This document shows positions 34,778-43,631 of a stretch of 64,000 nucleotides of DNA, in pieces. Within the stretch, counting starts at the first letter, position 1. Every line of letters starts with the position of its first letter. The translations under genes were made by a program, and so were the position numbers. The stretch is from Burkholderia pyrrocinia (GTDB lineage: Bacteria; Pseudomonadota; Gammaproteobacteria; Burkholderiales; Burkholderiaceae): positions 682,001-746,000 of the forward strand of contig NZ_CP070979.1 in the NCBI RefSeq assembly GCF_018417535.1. Reading direction: 5' to 3'. The notes beneath the pieces are model-generated. The model was not told the DNA's origin and did no database searches. It saw nothing but the letters and a program-made list of their open reading frames with translations.

Positions 34778-36547
34778 TCATGCCCGCTGCTCCAGTGCCG
34801 CCGCGTTCGCGTTGTCGCGAGCCCGCCGGACCGGCAGCCGAACGCAGAATGTCGTGCCGCGCCCGGGTTCGCTCGTCACGTCGATTGCGCCGCGATGGCG
34901 CTCGACGATGCCGTGCGATACCGACAAGCCAAGCCCGGTTCCCTGCCCGACCGGCTTCGTCGTGTAGAACGGATCGAAGATCCGCCGGACGACGTCGGGC
35001 GTCATGCCCGTTCCGGTGTCGCTGATCGCGATCGACACCTGTTCGCCATCGCTCGACGTGCGGATCGTGATGACGCCACGCTCGGGAATCGCCTGCGCCG
35101 CGTTGACCAGCAGGTTCATGAATACCTGGTTCAACTGCGACGGCAGGCATTCGACCTGCGGCACGTCGCCGTAATCGCGCACGATGTCGGCCTTGTACTT
35201 GAGTTCGTTATGGACGACGTTGAGCGTGCTCTCGAGGCCCGCACGGAGATCGACCACGCTCCACTCGTCGCTGACCGGGCGCGAGAAATCGCGCAGGTCC
35301 TGCACGATGCGCCGCACCCGCACCGCGCCATCGATCGATTCGTCGATCAGCGTCACGATCTCGTCGCGGACGTAGTCCAGATCCGCGGCGCGGCCCCTCG
35401 CCGTCAACGCGTCGCGGGCGGCGGGGTCGAGCTGCGGCAGCACGGCTTCATGCGCCGCGACCACATCGAGCAGGCTTCGCACCCACGTCTTCAATGTATT
35501 GAGGTTCGCGCTGACGAAGCCGATCGGATTGTTGATCTCGTGCGCGACGCCCGCCGCGAGCTGGCCGATCGACGCGAGTTTTTCCGATTGCAGCAACTGC
35601 ACGTGGGTTTCCTCGAGCGCATGCAGCAGGCGCCGCTGCTCTTCCTTCTCCTGTTCGAGCCGTGCCTGCGCGGCCTTGCGTTCGTCGATCTCGGTCGCCA
35701 TGTTCTCGCGCGTGCGCTGCAGCATCTCCGTCGTCTGCTCGTAGCGGTGCAGCGCGCGTTCGAGTTCCGCGGTTCGCATTTGCACGAGCCGCTCGAGCGT
35801 ATCGGTCATCCCGCGCAGAAAGGTTGTGCGCGCATCGAATCTGGAAAGCAGCAGCGTGACGATCAGCGTCGCCATCGTAAACAGCGCGACGGTCGTCGCA
35901 AGCCACGGCGTGTCGATCCCGTTCGCGGCGCCGCATCGCGCGTCCGGCGCGAAATGGGCGGCCGCCATCCCCGTATAGTGCATGCCGGTAATGGCGATGC
36001 CCATGATGACGGCCGCGCCGACGCGTTGCGCGGTCGCATGACGCGCCTGCTGCGCGCGCAGCGCCTGCGCAATCCATAGCGCGGCGGTCGATGCGATCAC
36101 GGCAATGCCGATCGATGCGGCGAACAGCGCGGGGGCGTAGCGAATGCCGGGTTGCATGTGCATCGCGGCCATCCCCGTGTAGTGCATGCCGGCAATCCCG
36201 CCGCCCATCAGCGCACCGCCCGCGAACAGTCGCCGCCAGCCCAGCCGTGCGCGCGTGACGACGTTCAGCGCGAAATACGACACGAGCACGGCGATCGCGA
36301 GCGACGCGCCCGTGTCCGGCAGTGCATAGCCGAGCGGGATCGGCAGCGAGAACGCGAGCATGCCGACGAAATGCATCGACCAGATCCCGGTTCCCATTGC
36401 AGCCGCGCCGCCGCCCAGCCACGCACGCTTGAGTGTCGGGTTGTCGAGCAGCGAAATGAACGCGGCCAGGTCGAGCGTCGTATAGGAGGCCAGCGTCGCG
36501 ATCGCGAGCGACAGCAGGACGAGCAGGAGGTTATAGGTGCCGTGCAT
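34778..36547 (-). CDS. MHYT-domain sensor histidine kinase
   Basis: A 589-residue membrane sensor kinase. The N-terminal 230 residues are an MHYT domain: seven helices with three MHYT-like repeats (GIWSMHFVGM, GIAGMHYTGM and ITGMHYTGM), thought to bind copper or a diatomic gas. A coiled coil (about 255-330) leads to the phospho-acceptor motif AGVAHEINNPIGF and the ATPase domain with FMNLLVNAAQAIPE, ISDTGTGM and GTGLGLSVSHGIVERH. The start at 36547 begins at the first helix. It lies 84 bp behind the response regulator on the same strand, forming a two-component operon. Confidence 0.93.
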   Translation of the reverse strand: MHGTYNLLLVLLSLAIATLASYTTLDLAAFISLLDNPTLKRAWLGGGAAAMGTGIWSMHFVGMLAFSLPIPLGYALPDTGASLAIAVLVSYFALNVVTRARLGWRRLFAGGALMGGGIAGMHYTGMAAMHMQPGIRYAPALFAASIGIAVIASTAALWIAQALRAQQARHATAQRVGAAVIMGIAITGMHYTGMAAAHFAPDARCGAANGIDTPWLATTVALFTMATLIVTLLLSRFDARTTFLRGMTDTLERLVQMRTAELERALHRYEQTTEMLQRTRENMATEIDERKAAQARLEQEKEEQRRLLHALEETHVQLLQSEKLASIGQLAAGVAHEINNPIGFVSANLNTLKTWVRSLLDVVAAHEAVLPQLDPAARDALTARGRAADLDYVRDEIVTLIDESIDGAVRVRRIVQDLRDFSRPVSDEWSVVDLRAGLESTLNVVHNELKYKADIVRDYGDVPQVECLPSQLNQVFMNLLVNAAQAIPERGVITIRTSSDGEQVSIAISDTGTGMTPDVVRRIFDPFYTTKPVGQGTGLGLSVSHGIVERHRGAIDVTSEPGRGTTFCVRLPVRRARDNANAAALEQRA

Positions 36548-36631
36548 GATCGAGCGCCCGAGTCGGTATGAATGCGTTGCCGCGACGCGCGGTCGAGCGC
36601 GCACCGCGGCCATCAGGCCGCGGGTCCGATG

Positions 36632-38071
36632 TCAGGCCGGCGGCGTACCCGCGGTGGGCGTCTGCGATGACGCGGCCGCGCCGGCCAGGACAAGGATGTC
36701 GAACGGCGTCCCTTCCCGCGTCTCGAAGCGGCGCACCAGCTCGATCTGGTGCGCCGACATCACGCTGCCTTTCGTCATCAGCAGCACGCCGCGATGCGTG
36801 CGCAGATCGTCGGCGAGCTGCATCCCTTCGCGCAACTGCGCGGACCGGATCTCCGCGACGGACGCCGCGATGCCGAGACTCGCCGGATCCCGCATCAGCT
36901 CGATGAAGCGCTCGACGAGCTGCGGGTCATACCGCACGCCGGCCTGCGAGCGCAACGCATCGAGCGCCTGCTCGACCGAATGCGGCGCGCCGATGTCGCC
37001 GTTGCGCAGCCCTTCGAAATCGCGCGCGATCGCCACGAGCCGCGAGCCGAGCGGGATCGCATCGCCGGCCAGCCCGTCCGGCGTGCCGCGTCCGTTGAAG
37101 CGCTCGTACTGGTGAAGCACGATCGACGCGACCTTGTGCAATTGCGCGACCGGCGTCAGCACCATCTGCGCGCGCAGCGGATGCTGCTGGAACAGCCGGT
37201 GTTCGTCCGTCGTCATCCGCGTGAGCGGCTTGTGCAGCAATTCGTCGGGCAGCGACAACTTGCCGATGCCGTGCAGCAGCCCCGCGAAATAGACGTCCTG
37301 CGCGTGCAGACTGCTCATCCCGGACGACAGCGCGAGCCGGCGCGCAATCTCGCCGACCCGCATCGCGTGTCCGCCGGCGGTCCCGCAACGCAGCTCGATC
37401 ATGCTCGCGCAAACCTGGACCATCGCCGTGAAACTGCTTTTCAGGTCGCGTTGCGCCGCTTCGAGGAACATCACGGTCTGGCCGAGTTCCTCGGTGCGCG
37501 CGCGCACCTGCGTTTCGAGTTCCGTGTTGAAACGGCGCAGCGCCTCGTTCTGCGCTTCCGTCAGCGCGGCCAGCCGGTCCGCTTCGCGGCGCAAACGCCG
37601 CTGCTCCAGCGCCTGTTCGATGGTCAGCAACAGGTCGTGATCGTCCCACGGCTTGTTCAGGTAGCGATACACGCCGCCTTCGTTGACGGCCTGCACGACC
37701 GACGCGATCTCCGCATAACCGGTCAGCAGGATGCGCATCGTGTCCGGGTACAGCGCCCGCACGCGGGCCAGAAATTCAGCACCGCTCATGCGCGGCATCC
37801 GCATGTCGGACACGATCAGGTCGACTTCGGTCGACGCCAGGATCTCGAGCGCGGCCTCGCCGCTGTCGGCAGTCAGGATGTCGTAATGCGCGGGACGGAA
37901 CACGCGCTTGAGCGCCGACAGCACGTTCGGCTCGTCGTCGACCAGCAGGATCGACGGTGCGGGGCGTGCGTCGCCGGATGCCGCTGCCGCGTCGGGCGTT
38001 TCAATCGATATGGCATTCACACCGTTTGTTGCAGATGTCGTCATAATCGGCCTCGGATCAATTATTTGCAT
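36632..38071 (-). CDS. Response regulator with degenerate HD-GYP output domain
   Basis: A 479-residue protein. The receiver domain has ILLVDDEPNVLSAL and phosphorylation site LIVSDMRMPRMSG, with the Lys in LNKPWDDHDLL. A coiled linker (about 160-210) leads to an HD-GYP-like domain. Key residues differ from active c-di-GMP phosphodiesterases: HD is HG in GLLHGIGKLSLPD, HHE is HQYE, and GYP is GTP in GRGTPDGLAG. The catalytic metal site is therefore probably broken and the domain may bind rather than cleave. The ATG at 38071 follows AGGGAGAGAAG; a start at 38044 is also possible. Confidence 0.9.
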   Translation of the reverse strand: MQIIDPRPIMTTSATNGVNAISIETPDAAAASGDARPAPSILLVDDEPNVLSALKRVFRPAHYDILTADSGEAALEILASTEVDLIVSDMRMPRMSGAEFLARVRALYPDTMRILLTGYAEIASVVQAVNEGGVYRYLNKPWDDHDLLLTIEQALEQRRLRREADRLAALTEAQNEALRRFNTELETQVRARTEELGQTVMFLEAAQRDLKSSFTAMVQVCASMIELRCGTAGGHAMRVGEIARRLALSSGMSSLHAQDVYFAGLLHGIGKLSLPDELLHKPLTRMTTDEHRLFQQHPLRAQMVLTPVAQLHKVASIVLHQYERFNGRGTPDGLAGDAIPLGSRLVAIARDFEGLRNGDIGAPHSVEQALDALRSQAGVRYDPQLVERFIELMRDPASLGIAASVAEIRSAQLREGMQLADDLRTHRGVLLMTKGSVMSAHQIELVRRFETREGTPFDILVLAGAAASSQTPTAGTPPA

Positions 38072-38138
38072 CTTCTCTCCCTGCAACATCGGCTTGTACG
38101 GCAGTTTTTATATCGGGAGAAACGCTGATACGTGCCTG

Positions 38139-38311
38139 TCAGCGGGTCTTGATTCCTTCCGCCCGCGTGGCCAGGAATCGCAGGTACTTGTCGTGCTCGT
38201 CCTCGAAGAGCTCCGGGCCGCCGCCCATGTAGGCGCGCATCAGTTCGTCCGCGGCGCGGTCGAGATTACCGAGTTCGAATTGGCACTGCCCGAGCCTCAG
38301 GTGCAGAAACA
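38139..38311 (-). pseudogene. 3' remnant of a tetratricopeptide-type protein
   Basis: The minus-strand frame ending in a TGA at 38139-38141 reads LRLGQCQFELGNLDRAADEL, then MRAYMGGGPELFEDEHDKYL, a TPR-like C-terminus. It is cut at about 38312, where it joins the LysR fragment in another frame. The rest of the gene is not present, so this marks a recombination junction. Confidence 0.65.
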
Positions 38312-38553
38312 GACAGATCGGCCTTCGCCCTGGACAATTTGGCGACGGTCTCCGCCGTAGTGACGCGCAACCGCTGCCCGGCCTCGGTCAGCCGGCTCGG
38401 TATCGAGCCTCGCTCCACCAGCGGCACGCCCGCCCAGCTTTCGAGCGCCTGAATCCGGCGGCTGAACGCTGCTTGCGACACATGGCGCAACTCGGCGGCA
38501 CGAGTGAAGTTGCCGGTAGCGGCCAATGCCAGGAAATCCTGCAGGAGCTTCAT
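38266..38553 (-). pseudogene. Truncated LysR gene (5' part)
   Basis: The first roughly 80 residues are nearly identical to the LysR at 45380 (LLQDFLALAATGNFTRAAEL, RIQALESWAGVPLVERGSIP, QRLRVTTAETVAKLSRAKADL). The frame then runs into the TPR remnant and stops at 38266. Only the DNA-binding domain would be made. The ATG lies two codons later than in the intact copy because ATG/ACG are swapped. A short HTH-only protein might interfere with the intact regulator, but decay is simpler. Confidence 0.85.
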
Positions 38554-38697
38554 ATCCGTAAAAAACAGCGATGCACGATCAGAGGTGATGCGTGATTTGC
38601 ATGGCATCGGCTCCGCCGCGGTCAACGTTCGTCGTGAGCATTGCGATGTTTGCATAGAATCGGTCTTTTGTCGCGGCATCATCTTTTCATCACTTGG
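38312..38697 (-). repeat. Left copy of an inverted LysR-5' repeat
   Basis: The reverse complement matches 45206-45627 nearly base for base, including about 140 bp upstream of the LysR start (AAAAGATGATGCCGCGACAA). It lacks a 42-bp insertion present in the right copy at 45311-45352. The two copies are 6.5 kb apart in inverted orientation. Confidence 0.85.
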
Positions 38698-38739
38698 TCA
38701 TGGTGCTGGCTCGCTAGGTCTATTGCAGGCTGGCGTTCA

Positions 38740-38863
38740 AGCTGACTTATATGCCCTTGCTTTCGATGCAGATCAAGTATTTCCCCGACGCGGTGGCCGG
38801 ACAGGTAACAGGGATCATGAATTTTGGCGTGCAACTGTCCGGAGCCACGAGTGTCTGGGGCTG
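38740..38863 (+). pseudogene. Fragment of an MFS transporter C-terminus
   Basis: The plus frame reads LTYMPLLSMQIKYFPDAVAG followed by QVTGIMNFGVQLSGATSVWG and a stop. This resembles a helix and loop of MFS sugar/organic-acid transporters near the C-terminus. Only about 40 codons remain, so this is a gene fragment beside the left LysR copy. Confidence 0.5.
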
Positions 38864-39036
38864 AAATTACGCTCCTTTTTTCACGAGCCGTGTAAACGTC
38901 GCAGAGACGTCCGCCCGCTGCCATTGAACGATATTGCCATCATGTTGCAGCACTTTGTCCATCCAAGTTCCAAAGTTCTACAACTGTTCCTCTATCGACT
39001 GACATGCCTCTCTGGAAAATTGTTGTGAAATTTTAA

Positions 39037-39195
39037 CAAATTACAGTATTTGATTCAGTTGGTTTTTCGCTCGAGGATTATTCGGCATCGACGTTTATCC
39101 GCGATATGGCGCAGGATCACAATATCAGCAAAACGGTTGAGCTGATTCTCGCGTTAAATGACCCGAAGAATCCCTTTGAGTTACTTGCAATGTAG
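39037..39195 (+). pseudogene. 3' remnant of an ornithine cyclodeaminase-like gene
   Basis: The frame opens after a stop at 39034-39036 and reads QITVFDSVGFSLEDYSASTF, then IRDMAQDHNISKTVELILAL, ending at the TAG 39193-39195. TVFDSVGFxLEDYSA is the C-terminal signature of the ornithine cyclodeaminase/mu-crystallin family. The first 85 percent of the gene is missing. It suggests that the following ABC transporter once accompanied an amino-acid catabolic gene. Confidence 0.7.
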
Positions 39196-39587
39196 AACGA
39201 GCGACGGGGATCAATAATGGTCAAAAACGAACTATTGCGTACAAGATACCCTTCTACCCGTATAGCAACCATCCCGCGCTGAAGTTCATCGCTACATTGA
39301 TAATTTGTATCACCGTACTGCCGGATATGCGCATGTCTTTGGTTGTGTCGGACGCCCGGGTAGTTGTCGTGTTATCCACCTGAAGATTTATACAAGGAGC
39401 GAAGCAAACCCTACTGAATTGTCCATTAATTTATAGTTAAAGGCATATTTTCGGAATTATAACATTCGCAATGCATTGATCAAATTTATGATAATTCTAT
39501 CTATATTTTTATTACCACCCTATAGATTGTTGAATTTCATCTATCACCTGTCCATAGTGTCATTCAAATAGCGTTGGAGACGAATTC
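39196..39587. promoter_or_regulatory. AT-rich region upstream of the amino-acid ABC transporter
   Basis: About 390 bp, strikingly AT-rich (39400-39550) against the rest of the window, without a gene. It must carry the promoter for 39588-41874. Its composition suggests foreign origin or H-NS-type silencing. Confidence 0.6.
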
Positions 39588-40385
39588 GTGAAGATCCGAA
39601 AAACATTTATTTTTGCAGCCATCTCGGCATCAACGATCTGCGCGTCTTTCGGTGCGTATGCGGAAGACCTGCTCGACGCCGTCAAAGCTCGAGGCACGTT
39701 GATGATCGGTATGGAGGGAACGTATCCTCCGTTCAATTATCGCGACTCCCAGGGAACACTCCAGGGCTTCGACATCGATATCGCCAGGGCGCTAGCCGCA
39801 AAGCTGGGTGTCAAGCCTGACTTCTATGCCGGAGAGTGGTCAGGGCTGATTGGCGGTCTTCAGGCCGGGAAATTCGATGTGGTGGTGAACCAAGTGACCA
39901 TCACGGAGAAGCGACGGCAATCTCTTGACTTCAGCCCTCCATACGCGTACTCGTCAGTCCAAGTCCTAGAGAAAAATAGCGACAAGAACGAGTACCAAAG
40001 TCTCGATCAACTGAAGGGAAAGCGCGTTGCAGTCGCGCTGGGTTCTAACTTTGCCGACTTGGCCAAGTCGGTTCCCGGCATCGTCGTGCAGACTTACCCT
40101 GGAATGTCGGAGGCGCTCAGTGATGTCGTGGGCGGTAGAGCCGACGTGTACCTGAACGACCGGTTGTTGGTTCCTTATCTCATCAAAACCTCAAACGTGC
40201 CGATTCGTGGCGGCGGCCTTTTGAAGAATACCAGCTATGACATCGGCATTCCTTTTCGAAAGGGAAATCCGAAATTCTCGGCTGCGGTAAACGAAGCGCT
40301 AACTTCAATGCGGAACGACGGCACGCTCGCCGCGATCTCAAAGAAGTGGTTCGGCGTGGATGTCAGCCGTCCGGTTGGCAATTAA
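39588..40385 (+). CDS. Amino-acid ABC transporter, periplasmic binding protein
   Basis: A 265-residue SBP_bac_3 protein. The signal peptide runs to about SFGAYAED (residue 26). The fold signatures are RGTLMIGMEGTYPPFNYRD, GFDIDIARALAAKLGVKP and VVNQVTITEKRRQSLDFSPP. It resembles cystine/polar amino-acid binders (FliY-like). First gene of a complete three-gene transporter; codon use is less GC-biased than neighbours. Confidence 0.93.
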   Translation: MKIRKTFIFAAISASTICASFGAYAEDLLDAVKARGTLMIGMEGTYPPFNYRDSQGTLQGFDIDIARALAAKLGVKPDFYAGEWSGLIGGLQAGKFDVVVNQVTITEKRRQSLDFSPPYAYSSVQVLEKNSDKNEYQSLDQLKGKRVAVALGSNFADLAKSVPGIVVQTYPGMSEALSDVVGGRADVYLNDRLLVPYLIKTSNVPIRGGGLLKNTSYDIGIPFRKGNPKFSAAVNEALTSMRNDGTLAAISKKWFGVDVSRPVGN

Positions 40386-40431
40386 CGATGCTGGGCACCC
40401 GGAGGTGCGTCGTACGCTGGAGAGTGACAAG

Positions 40432-41091
40432 ATGGATCGATTCGATTTGGTGGTCAATTCGGCCCCAGTGTTATTGATGGGTGTGCTGTTGACCGTTAAG
40501 TTTGCGGTCGCAGCGATGGCCTTCGGGCTCGTAGTCGGTATGCTCACCGCAGTATTGAGAATCAGCCGCAATCGCGGTCTGGGTCGGGTTGCACAAGCCT
40601 ACGTCAGTGTCATGCGTGGCACGCCGCTTCTGGTGCAGTTGTTCGTCGTGTACTACGGATTGCCTGATGTCGGGATCTCTCTGTCGCCAACGATAGCGGG
40701 GATTCTGACACTGACGTTGAATGCCGGGGCTTATTTGTCCGAGAGCATGCGTGGCGCGATTCTGGGTATCCCGCGCGGCCAATGGAGCGCATCGCATAGC
40801 TTGGGGCTGACTTATTTCCAAACGTTGCGGTATGTCGTCGGCCCGCAGGCGCTGCGTCTTGCCGTTCCATCGATGGGCAATACGCTGATCAGCCTGATCA
40901 AGGATACGTCACTGGTTTCGGTGATCACGGTGACAGAGTTGCTTCGTTCTGCCCAGGAGATCATTGCAACGACATTTCAGCCGTTGCCGTTGTACATCGC
41001 TGCAGCAGCGCTGTATTGGGTGCTCAGCTCGCTGTTGGCGGCTGTTCAGAATCGTTTGGAAGGGCGCCTTGCTTTGCAGAGCCGTCACTAA
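40432..41091 (+). CDS. Amino-acid ABC transporter permease
   Basis: A 219-residue inner-membrane permease of the HisM/GlnP type with about five helices. The EAA loop is seen around GIPRGQWSASHSLGLTYFQT. The region VMRGTPLLVQLFVVYYGLP is typical of the family. The ATG at 40432 is used; a longer frame from 40360 would overlap the binding-protein gene. Only one permease is present, so it may act as a homodimer. Confidence 0.92.
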   Translation: MDRFDLVVNSAPVLLMGVLLTVKFAVAAMAFGLVVGMLTAVLRISRNRGLGRVAQAYVSVMRGTPLLVQLFVVYYGLPDVGISLSPTIAGILTLTLNAGAYLSESMRGAILGIPRGQWSASHSLGLTYFQTLRYVVGPQALRLAVPSMGNTLISLIKDTSLVSVITVTELLRSAQEIIATTFQPLPLYIAAAALYWVLSSLLAAVQNRLEGRLALQSRH

Positions 41092-41148
41092 GATCGCGCA
41101 GGAATCGCTGCCGGCCATGGAGCAACTTTTCAGATCGGGAGACGCAAC

Positions 41149-41874
41149 GTGATTGATATCGACAACGTTTCAAAGTGGTACGGCCAACATCGTGTACTGG
41201 ATAGCTGCACGACGGCCGTTCAAAAAGGCGAGGTAGTGGTAATCTGTGGGCCCTCGGGATCCGGAAAATCGACGCTGATCAAGACCATCAATGGGCTGGA
41301 AGGATTCCAGCAAGGTTCGATAACCGTCGACGGCGTCAGTGTGGGACACTCGAAAGCAGACCTCACGTCACTGCGCACCCGAGTGGGAATGGTTTTCCAG
41401 CATTTCGAGCTGTTCCCCCATATGAGCATTCTTCAGAACCTCACGTTGGCACAGATGAAGGTGCTTCATCGGTCCCGCGAAGAATCCTACTCGAAGGCGA
41501 TGACGTTGCTCGATCGGGTGGGTCTCAAATCGCATACACATAAGTACCCTGGGCAGATGTCGGGCGGGCAGCAGCAGCGTGTTGCTATCGCGCGTGCATT
41601 GTCGATGGACCCGACGGCGATTCTGTTCGACGAGCCTACATCCGCGCTAGATCCCGAGATGATCAACGAAGTGTTGGACGTCATGATCGAGCTTGCGCAA
41701 GAAGGAATGACGATGATCTGCGTGACGCATGAGATGGGTTTTGCACGCAAGGTCGCGGATCGTGTGCTTTTCATGGATGCGGGCGTTATCGTGGAGGACT
41801 GCGTCAAGGACAGCTTTTTCGATATGCCTCGATCGGAACGGGCGCGGGATTTTCTGGCGAAGGTCCTGCATTGA
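41149..41874 (+). CDS. Amino-acid ABC transporter ATP-binding protein
   Basis: A 241-residue ABC ATPase beginning at a GTG (41149). Walker A GPSGSGKSTLIKTING, signature MSGGQQQRVAIARAL and Walker B AILFDEPTSALDPEM are intact, with a switch His in CVTHEMGFARKVADR. It completes the importer with the upstream permease and binding protein. Confidence 0.95.
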   Translation: MIDIDNVSKWYGQHRVLDSCTTAVQKGEVVVICGPSGSGKSTLIKTINGLEGFQQGSITVDGVSVGHSKADLTSLRTRVGMVFQHFELFPHMSILQNLTLAQMKVLHRSREESYSKAMTLLDRVGLKSHTHKYPGQMSGGQQQRVAIARALSMDPTAILFDEPTSALDPEMINEVLDVMIELAQEGMTMICVTHEMGFARKVADRVLFMDAGVIVEDCVKDSFFDMPRSERARDFLAKVLH

Positions 41875-42130
41875 CGTGGATAGGGACCGCGGAAGAGGAC
41901 GACGGATTCGTCAGCGTTACTTCTGAAGCACAACAAGGCAAATCAGCAATGGAATATCGTGCGGTCATCACGTGCAAGCCCGGGTTCGCAGGTTGTTGCG
42001 AAACAGAGTGGATTGTGCATGACACCGTCGGCTAGCGGCGCATTGAGCTTGCAGGCCTGCGCGTCGTCCAATAGCAACTGGACGACGCCGGGAAAGAGCT
42101 TCGACTACTAGACATCCTGATGTGAGGACA

Positions 42131-42163
42131 CCGAGCGACGCCTGCATTTCTGGCGTCGTTCGG
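42131..42163. terminator. Strong hairpin between convergent operons
   Basis: CCGAGCGACGCC pairs with GGCGTCGTTCGG (one wobble) around a 9-nt loop. It sits in the 340-bp gap between the ABC transporter (plus) and the aminotransferase (minus), so it can serve both directions. T-tracts are weak. Confidence 0.6.
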
Positions 42164-42212
42164 TATCCTTAGTACTACGTGCAACGGTTCTCGATCGTGT
42201 TGCAAAACGGTA

Positions 42213-43448
42213 CTAAGCGAGAGCAGCGCAGGCGGTTCTCAGTAAGGCCATGCCCTCAGAAAGAACGGGAATCGCACCGGCGAATGACACGCGAAAATAC
42301 CCTGGTGCGCCGAACGGTGCGCCAGGCACAACCCCGACCCCGTACTCGTCCAGCAGATATCGGCAAAATTCCTCATCGGTCCACAGACATTCGCCAGCCT
42401 CGGTTGTCTTGCCCATCAGCTCCTTCCAGTCGACAAGCGCGTAGAACGCCCCCTTCGGGGCGATGCAGGAAAGTCCGGGAATGGCGTTGAGGTCCCGAAT
42501 CACCAGTTCGCGCCGCTCGGCGTATTCCAGCCGGTACCGTTCGACCACGTCCTGCGGCCCCCGTAGTGCTTCGACCGCCGCGGCCTGCGCGATCGAGCAG
42601 GCGCATGACGTGGACTGGCTGATGATTGCGACGATCGCCTGCATGAGCGCAGCGGGTCCAACCGCGTAACCGATGCGCCAGCCAGTCATCGCATAGGCCT
42701 TCGAAACGCCGTTCACCGTCAGCATGCGGCTGCGCAGATTCGGGCGTATCTGGGAAGGCGTCACGAACTTCACGTCGTCGTAGACAATGTGTTCGTACAT
42801 GTCGTCCGCCATCAGCCAGACATGCGGATGATTCTCGAGAACGACCAGAAGAGGCACATAGTGTTCGAGTTCGTAAACCGTTCCGGACGGATTCGAAGGT
42901 GAATTCAGCAGCAGCCATCGCGTTCTGGGCGTGATCGCTTTTTCGAGATCGTCCGCGTGCAGGCGAAATGCGTCCTCTGGTCGGGTCGGCACCACAACGG
43001 CCGTCGCTCCCATCATCTCGATGATGTCGATATAGCTGCCCCAATAGGGGGCGGGCAAAATGACCTCGTCTCCCCGTTCGAGGGTCGCAAAGAGCGCCAT
43101 GAAGATCAGTGTCTTGGCGCCGGGTGCGATGACGATCTCGTTGAGTTCGATTTTCAGGTCATAGTCGCGGTGAAACTTGTGCTGGACCGCTTCCTTCATG
43201 GCGGGGCTGCCGTCCGGCGCCGTATAGTGAGTGTCGCCTGCCTGAATAGCGCGAATCGCCGTCTCCTTGATATGGTCAGGCGTGTCGAAGTCCGGTTCGC
43301 CGACATGCAGGCCAATGACTTTTTTTCCATTGCGCTTGCGCTCCGCCACCGCCGCCATCACGCGGGAAATCGCCGAAGGTCCGGTCTTGCCCATATGACT
43401 CGACAGATGCAGCAGCGAACGCGAAACGATGTTTGGTACGTGGGTCAT
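42213..43448 (-). CDS. Class I/II pyridoxal-phosphate aminotransferase
   Basis: A 411-residue fold-type I aminotransferase like aspartate/aromatic transaminases. The substrate and PLP features are VIGLHVGEPDFDTPDHI, LLNSPSNPSGTVYEL, and the Schiff-base lysine in TVNGVSKAYAMTGWRIGYAV. The start at 43448 (MTHVPNIVS) skips an unsupported 25-codon extension. It is followed upstream by the ThDP enzyme on the same strand, suggesting conversion of an imported amino acid to a 2-oxo acid that is then decarboxylated. Confidence 0.92.
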   Translation of the reverse strand: MTHVPNIVSRSLLHLSSHMGKTGPSAISRVMAAVAERKRNGKKVIGLHVGEPDFDTPDHIKETAIRAIQAGDTHYTAPDGSPAMKEAVQHKFHRDYDLKIELNEIVIAPGAKTLIFMALFATLERGDEVILPAPYWGSYIDIIEMMGATAVVVPTRPEDAFRLHADDLEKAITPRTRWLLLNSPSNPSGTVYELEHYVPLLVVLENHPHVWLMADDMYEHIVYDDVKFVTPSQIRPNLRSRMLTVNGVSKAYAMTGWRIGYAVGPAALMQAIVAIISQSTSCACSIAQAAAVEALRGPQDVVERYRLEYAERRELVIRDLNAIPGLSCIAPKGAFYALVDWKELMGKTTEAGECLWTDEEFCRYLLDEYGVGVVPGAPFGAPGYFRVSFAGAIPVLSEGMALLRTACAALA

Positions 43449-43631
43449 GATCGATCCGGAAATTGGAATTCTGTACGCACGCTGCTTGATACACGTGCGC
43501 CGCACCTTTGAATTTATATGCAATCCTTACCGCTTGAGCGTCGTGCGGCGACAGGCTTGCCAAATATATGACCGGCAGCGGCGAACTGCATCGCTGGCGT
43601 ATCGACGCCGACGATTGCGCCGCCGCTTCGG

